Assembly (NCBI GenBank): GCA_020025955.1
Contig: JAHHRF010000034.1
Location: 1-18,587 of the forward strand
Direction of reading: 5' to 3'
DNA from: Sutterella sp.
GTDB taxonomy: Bacteria > Pseudomonadota > Gammaproteobacteria > Burkholderiales > Burkholderiaceae_F
Length of the DNA stretch: 18,587 bases
The position numbers and the translations under genes were made by a program. Every line of letters begins with the position of its first letter. Position 1 is the first letter of the stretch. The notes beneath the pieces were generated by a model. It worked only from the letters and a program-made list of their open reading frames with translations, did not search any database and was not told where the DNA came from. Below, one piece after another: positions 14,704-18,587 of the stretch.

Positions 14704-14751
14704 GAAATTTTCCGCTTATGGCGTAGATAGGGCTACCCTATTGGGGTCTAC
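14672..14751 (-). promoter_or_regulatory. attenuator-like set of alternative hairpins upstream of sodB
   Basis: In the minus-strand RNA three structures compete. First, GUAGA/UCUAC (complement of 14747-14751 and 14723-14727) closes a helix whose inner part is AUAGGG-UAG-CCCUAU. Second, CUACGCC (complement of 14720-14726) can pair with GGCGUAG (complement of 14688-14694). Third, that GGCGUAG is half of the terminator stem. The order anti-antiterminator, antiterminator, terminator is that of a transcription attenuator. No ligand-binding domain is recognised, and chance is possible. Confidence 0.35.
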
Positions 14752-14807
14752 CTCTAGTGCCCCTAGGGTTATCGCTTTTTGGAGGGTTCTCACCCGTCCT
14801 TGAGCCC

Positions 14808-16337
14808 TTACATTTTTTCACAGTCCTGTTGTTTTTCAGACGGCCGGCGGGCGGTCACCGTGGTGGTAAGCGTCCCATCGCGCATCCGAAGGACCAATTC
14901 GTCAGCGACCTCGATCCCCGCAATCCCCTCTTCGACGACGCCAGCCTTTTCTACCATGGCGTAGCCCAACTGCAGGGGACGCTCAGGCGAGAGCGCTGCC
15001 AAGGCTTGGGCTTGCGCGTCGAGCCGTTGCGCGCGATCCAAAACGGGCTGGTGGGCGACCGACTTAAAGTGGCGCTCCACTTGCGAGAGGGTTTTCAGGC
15101 GGCCCTCAACCTGGGCACTGGCCCCTTGCGTTAAGCGAGCGGTTAATTGTTCAAGGCGTGTGGCATTTAATCCCACCAGCGCCTGAGGATTCATTAACTG
15201 TTGTGCGGCACGCGTCAAGCGACTCTGCGCAACCTCCTGATAACGGAAAAGCGCAAGGGGTAATTGTTTATCCTGGCGTTCTAAAGCCTCAAGGCTTCGT
15301 TCCAACTGGGCACTCATCAGTTGACGTAACCGTACGCGCGCGGAGTTTAACGCTTGGTCACCTCGTTCCAAAATGGGGGGCTTCGCGAGCAACGCCTCCG
15401 CACGGTCGACGCGCTCGGTGCCATAGGCAAAGGTTTCTTCAAAGCGTCGGGTGACCACGTCTTCAAAGTAGCCCAAGACGCCCAACCATTCGTCTAGCGA
15501 CGGCCCTAAGAGTTCGGTAGCCGCCGTCGGCGTGGACGCATTTAAGTCGGACGCCAACCCCGCCAAGGTCTCATCGTCTTCGTGCCCAATCCCCGTGACC
15601 ACGGGCGTTTTGAGTTCTCGCAGCGTGCGGACCAGCGTTTCGTCGTTAAAGCAAAAAAGGTCTTCAAAGCTCCCCCCACCGCGCACGAGCAAAATCACAT
15701 CGTGCCCGGCGGCATCGGCGCGCTTCAAGGCGGCCACAATTTGCGCAGGGGCCGCTTCCCCTTGGACTTGGGTGGAATAGAGCATTCGGTGGGGCGCCGT
15801 CCAGGGCATTCGTCGCTCTAAAGTACGACGCACGTCATGGACCACCGCCCCTTGGGGGCTCGTCACCAAGCCAATGCTTTTCACAAAGCGGGGTAACGGT
15901 TTCTTTAAATCCGGATCGAAAAGCCCTTCTCGAGCCAATTGGGCTTTTCGGGCGAGGTACGCTTCATAAAGGGCGCCTAACCCCGCTAAGCGCCAATCGC
16001 TCAGACGAATCTGTAAGTCCCCGCTTTTGGGGTACACCCCCAAGACGCCACGCACTTCCACCTTTTGCCCCATGGCGATGGGGGACTGTCGGTGACGTTC
16101 TGCCTCCCCCTTAAAGAGCACGCAGTTGATCTGACCCACATCGTCTTTGAGCGTGAAATAGGTGTGCCCAGCACTCGACGTGGAGCAATTCCCCACTTCG
16201 CCCGCAATCCAGACGTGTCGAAAGAGCTGGCTCACTTCGTCGCCCACGGAGCGCACCACGTCACCCACGCTTACTACCGACGAGGCACTCGGCGTGGCTA
16301 ACGACGGGGCATCAAAGTTGAGGTCAAAGATCGCCAT
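14808..16337 (-). CDS. xseA: exodeoxyribonuclease VII large subunit
   Basis: XseA is the large subunit of exonuclease VII, which digests single-stranded DNA from both ends in repair. The protein has the N-terminal OB-fold (about 20-115; VWIAGEVGNCS and HTYFTLKDD), the catalytic domain with IGLVTSPQGAVVHDV (155-169), LLVRGGGSFEDL (216-227) and GIGHEDDETLAGLASDL (249-265), a long helical arm (about 285-440) and the C-terminal LGYAMV segment. In the usual DLRAxTPSA motif the Arg is Asn266 (DLNASTPTA). The frame opens 40 codons further upstream, but ATG 16337 (MAIFDLNFDAPS) gives a sensible N-terminus; the Shine-Dalgarno is poor. The small subunit XseB is not in the window. At 509 residues it is somewhat longer than E. 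coli XseA. Confidence 0.95.
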   Translation of the reverse strand: MAIFDLNFDAPSLATPSASSVVSVGDVVRSVGDEVSQLFRHVWIAGEVGNCSTSSAGHTYFTLKDDVGQINCVLFKGEAERHRQSPIAMGQKVEVRGVLGVYPKSGDLQIRLSDWRLAGLGALYEAYLARKAQLAREGLFDPDLKKPLPRFVKSIGLVTSPQGAVVHDVRRTLERRMPWTAPHRMLYSTQVQGEAAPAQIVAALKRADAAGHDVILLVRGGGSFEDLFCFNDETLVRTLRELKTPVVTGIGHEDDETLAGLASDLNASTPTAATELLGPSLDEWLGVLGYFEDVVTRRFEETFAYGTERVDRAEALLAKPPILERGDQALNSARVRLRQLMSAQLERSLEALERQDKQLPLALFRYQEVAQSRLTRAAQQLMNPQALVGLNATRLEQLTARLTQGASAQVEGRLKTLSQVERHFKSVAHQPVLDRAQRLDAQAQALAALSPERPLQLGYAMVEKAGVVEEGIAGIEVADELVLRMRDGTLTTTVTARRPSEKQQDCEKM

Positions 16338-16553
16338 GGCTTGAAGTCTCGAGAAAAGCGAAGGGGAAAAAGAAAAGGAGGGCGTGCGGACGAAACGGTA
16401 TGAAAACGAATCAAAACCGAATCGTGCGTCCGTTGGCACTCGTTTACACGCGTCCATTTTCTCATTTTAGGCGAAATCCGCTTGGGGCTTAGACGATGAT
16501 TCGCCTAGGTGGGGGTGCTTTGCCTAAGCTCCTTTCACGCAACGTTTTCCCAA

Positions 16554-16592
16554 TGGGCGTTGCCGTCGGGGTCGACCCGACGATAACGCCCA
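16554..16592. repeat. 17-bp near-perfect inverted repeat
   Basis: The left arm 16554-16570 (T then GGGCGTT, GC, CGTCGGG) faces the right arm 16576-16592 (CCCGACG, AT, AACGCCC then A) across GTCGA. Fifteen of 17 positions pair; the GC/AT step is the only mismatch. Neither strand has a T run after it, so it is not an ordinary intrinsic terminator. Its role is unknown. Confidence 0.7.
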
Positions 16593-16784
16593 AGGAAGAA
16601 AAACGGGGGAAAGGCGATTGGATGAAAAAAACGCCCAAAAAAGAGACAAGGGAAAACCCCTAAAGAAAACCGCTTAAGGGTTGGGCGAGCGTGGTGGACG
16701 AAAAGTTTTACACAGCGTGCCTATTTTTTAAGCACGGATAGGTTTTTCCCGAGCTGTCATCGACTTATACGATTACCAACAGAG

Positions 16785-16793
16785 TTATTCACA
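16785..16793 (+). promoter_or_regulatory. DnaA-box-like 9-mer TTATTCACA
   Basis: TTATTCACA fits the DnaA consensus TTWTNCACA exactly and is the best single box of the cluster in the xseA-lpxK gap. Binding by DnaA is inferred from the sequence only. Confidence 0.4.
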
Positions 16794-16932
16794 AAGCTCT
16801 TAACAAGTTCTGCGAAAAACCCCACCTCGAAACGCATATTTAGTTGTCGATGTCAAGGGTGGTCGAAAAATTTTCCAGAATTTGTTCACAACCTATCGCT
16901 CTCTTGACTTTCCTCGACTTTTTATCAACTTT

Positions 16933-16951
16933 CGTATCATAAATTGATACG
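16933..16951. repeat. perfect palindromic site CGTATCA-N5-TGATACG
   Basis: CGTATCA (16933-16939) and TGATACG (16945-16951) are perfect inverted repeats around TAAAT, a 19-bp dyad in the AT-rich region. The size and spacing suit a dimeric transcription regulator. I do not recognise the cognate protein. Confidence 0.55.
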
Positions 16952-17462
16952 CGTAGTTTTATATCTCTGTGAAAAATAGAGCTTTTTATCAATATCTATT
17001 TGGTTTCGTTTTTTGATTTCAATTTCGCCCTACCCTCTCTATTGAGCGTGTTTTTGAAACTTATAAACAGGGTTATTAACAGGCTTGCGGATAACTTTAG
17101 GGGTGTTTTCAGTCGTTGGTGACTTTCCCCCGATAGGGGTCCCGATCGTGAGGCTCCTGACCGTGAAAGGTCGAAAAGCACCCAGGGTTACTACTAAAGC
17201 TCAAGCACAAAACGGCAAAGGGGTCACGGGTTGGGACGCTCCCCTTCCCTTTAAATCCCTTAAGAAGTGAGAACGAAAAGAAAATTTTTTCAATGCAATC
17301 CCTCACAAGCGAGTTTCTGCGCTTATGATTAAGCATCCGCGCCTGACGATGGCGCTACTTGTTTTGTTGTTATATGCCAGACAAACCTCGACCGCCGAGC
17401 CCCTTGGGGGGCCAACCTATGCGTCGTAAGACGAACATTCCTTTTGAGCACGGAGTCTTCTT

Positions 17463-18500
17463 ATGAGTCCTCGTGCTGCCTTAGAAGGGTGGTTACACCA
17501 CCAGTGGAGCAAACGTGGGCTCTTTGCCTTGAGCCTCTCTCCGTTGTCGCTCCTCTTTTACGCCATCAGCGGCTATAAAGCCCGCCATACGGTGCCTGAA
17601 ACGCTTCCCGTACCCGTCGTGGTCGTGGGAAACATTTACGTGGGCGGTACGGGGAAGACCCCGGTGACCATCGCGCTCGTTAACGCCTTAAAGGCGGCCG
17701 GCTACCATCCTGGGATCATTTCCCGTGGGTTCGGTCGTCGTGACGATGCCCCGCGCCTCGTTACCGTGGACTGTGAGGCCTCGCTCGTGGGCGACGAGCC
17801 TTTACTCATTGCCAAAGAAACGGGCGTTCCGGTGGCCGTTGGACGCGCCCGTGTGGACGCGGGGCGCCTGCTCTTGGACGCCCACCCGGAAGTGGATGTG
17901 CTCTTGAGTGACGATGGGCTCCAACACCGTCAGCTCGCGCGTGACGTGGAATTAGCGGTCGTGGGGGCTCGTGGCTTAGGAAACGGCTGGGTGCTCCCGG
18001 CAGGCCCCCTTCGTGAAGGTCCCTCGCGCTTAGACGAGGTGGACGCCATTGTGCTCAACACCACGGATGAGGCGATCGTGAGTTCGCGCACGCCCCGCTA
18101 TGTGGCGAGTTCTTGCTTTGGTGAGGCGGTCCAGTTGGCTACGGGCCAACGCGTCGACGTGGACGACTTAGCCCACGAGATTGAAACCCAAGGGCTCAAT
18201 ACCTTGGCCGCGGCTGGTATTGCCTCGCCGGGGCGCTTCTTTGCCATGGTGCGCGCGCACGACATTGAATGCCGTACGTTGGAGTTGGGTGACCACTTTA
18301 ACTTTGCGACCAATCCCTTTGAAGGGGATCCGGCCGAGCGCATTCTCATTACCGCCAAAGACGCAGTGAAGTGTTTAACGCACCCCACCCTCAAAAACGA
18401 TCCCCGTCTCTGGGTGATTACCTTGGAGGTGGAGCTCGATCCCTACCTAGTGGACTTGGTAAAGCGCCGTATTGAGGCGGCCAAAGCCACCCGCGCCTAA
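17463..18500 (+). CDS. lpxK: tetraacyldisaccharide 4'-kinase
   Basis: LpxK phosphorylates the 4' position of the lipid A disaccharide precursor at the cytoplasmic face of the inner membrane, the sixth step of lipid A synthesis. The 345-residue sequence has the N-terminal membrane-associated helix (about 20-36), a Walker A loop GNIYVGGTGKTP (56-67), IISRGFGRR (85-93), VGDEPLLIA (109-117), the SDDGLQHRQLARD catalytic/Walker B region (149-161) and GNGWVLPAGPLRE (174-186), all typical. ATG 17463 has CGGAG seven bases upstream. In relatives it follows exbB-exbD and precedes a Trm112-like gene and kdsB; here its upstream side is the gene-free region and its downstream side runs out of the window. 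Confidence 0.96.
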   Translation: MSPRAALEGWLHHQWSKRGLFALSLSPLSLLFYAISGYKARHTVPETLPVPVVVVGNIYVGGTGKTPVTIALVNALKAAGYHPGIISRGFGRRDDAPRLVTVDCEASLVGDEPLLIAKETGVPVAVGRARVDAGRLLLDAHPEVDVLLSDDGLQHRQLARDVELAVVGARGLGNGWVLPAGPLREGPSRLDEVDAIVLNTTDEAIVSSRTPRYVASSCFGEAVQLATGQRVDVDDLAHEIETQGLNTLAAAGIASPGRFFAMVRAHDIECRTLELGDHFNFATNPFEGDPAERILITAKDAVKCLTHPTLKNDPRLWVITLEVELDPYLVDLVKRRIEAAKATRA

Positions 18501-18551
18501 ACAACGCACAACGCCCCCGTGGGATTCTGTTCCCTAAACTACGGGTTACCT

Positions 18552-18577
18552 ACTCTATAACCAGCGGGATATAGAGT
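18552..18577. repeat. 8-bp inverted repeat near the window edge
   Basis: ACTCTATA (18552-18559) and TATAGAGT (18570-18577) pair across ten bases, 50 bases after the lpxK stop. No T run follows before the window ends. The arms contain -10-like TATAAC and TATAGA, so it may be a promoter/operator of the next gene rather than a terminator. Confidence 0.45.
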
Positions 18578-18587
18578 TAGTGCAAAA

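Larger units (their letters stand above)
16338..17462. other. 1.1-kb gene-free region between xseA and lpxK, candidate replication-origin-like sequence
   Basis: No convincing gene lies here on either strand; the short frames present lack ribosome binding sites and protein-like composition. The part at about 16690-17095 is much more AT-rich than the flanking genes and carries several 9-mers close to the DnaA box TTWTNCACA: exact matches at 16706-16714, 16785-16793 and 16968-16976 (minus), and one-mismatch forms at 16882-16890, 17061-17069, 17073-17081 and 17086-17094 (minus). The most AT-rich stretch, about 16940-17040, lies among them. Divergent xseA and lpxK promoters must also lie here, but I could not place them firmly. 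In many Burkholderiales exbB-exbD occupy this position. Confidence 0.45.

Noticed and set aside
16338..16457. 40-codon N-terminal extension of xseA
   Set aside because: The extra residues are low-complexity (Phe/Ser/Arg) and unlike XseA; the family-like sequence begins at ATG 16337.
17085..17336. Short open frames on both strands upstream of lpxK
   Set aside because: They start at poor codons without ribosome binding sites, overlap each other and show no codon bias; one begins inside a DnaA-like box.
1..18587. tRNA, rRNA, CRISPR, insertion sequence or prophage
   Set aside because: No cloverleaf-type T-loop sequences, spaced direct repeats, transposase, integrase or terminal inverted repeats were found by eye.

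Overview
The window looks like chromosomal DNA from a Gram-negative betaproteobacterium of the order Burkholderiales, most likely a gut member of the Sutterellaceae; the family is an inference from protein resemblance and gene order, not a computed placement. Evidence for this: lpxK and lspA imply an outer membrane with lipid A and lipoproteins; ribF-ileS-lspA-coaBC-dut and xseA-sodB are typical Burkholderiales neighbourhoods; ispH lies next to rpmB-rpmG; coding DNA is GC-rich. I saw no phage, transposon, CRISPR, tRNA or rRNA signal. Almost every transcription unit ends in a strong intrinsic terminator, and three convergent gene pairs share one.

Layout. 1-860: probable tail of an upstream gene, then an orphan 194-residue protein with its own terminator. 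863-2798 (minus): operon ispH (isoprenoid synthesis), ybaK (proofreading of mischarged tRNA) and a four-helix membrane protein of unknown role. 3098-3519 (plus): ribosomal proteins L28 and L33 behind a clear promoter and a structured leader; rpmG is only 55 codons. 3751-4824 (plus): a DmpA-type self-processing aminopeptidase. 4881-6425 (minus): an RsmB/NOP-type RNA cytosine methyltransferase. 6426-6915: a 490-base non-coding stretch with a strong minus-strand terminator that has no gene in front of it, suggesting an unannotated RNA of about 180 nt.

6916-13217 (plus): ribF (FMN and FAD), ileS, lspA, then coaBC (coenzyme A) and dut (dUTP removal). 13291-13800 (minus): a DUF2199-like protein. 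13951-16337 (minus): sodB and xseA, separated by a region with mutually exclusive hairpins that resembles a transcription attenuator. 16338-17462: a 1.1-kb gene-free, partly AT-rich region with several DnaA-box-like 9-mers, a 17-bp near-perfect dyad and other palindromes. 17463-18500 (plus): lpxK.

The most interesting parts are the 1.1-kb region between xseA and lpxK, where relatives usually carry exbB-exbD and where this genome instead shows origin-like features; the candidate small RNA upstream of the methyltransferase; and the attenuator-like structure in front of sodB. The genes themselves are mainly housekeeping: cofactor synthesis (ispH, ribF, coaBC), translation (rpmB, rpmG, ileS, ybaK, rRNA methylation), DNA upkeep (dut, xseA), envelope (lspA, lpxK) and oxidative defence (sodB).
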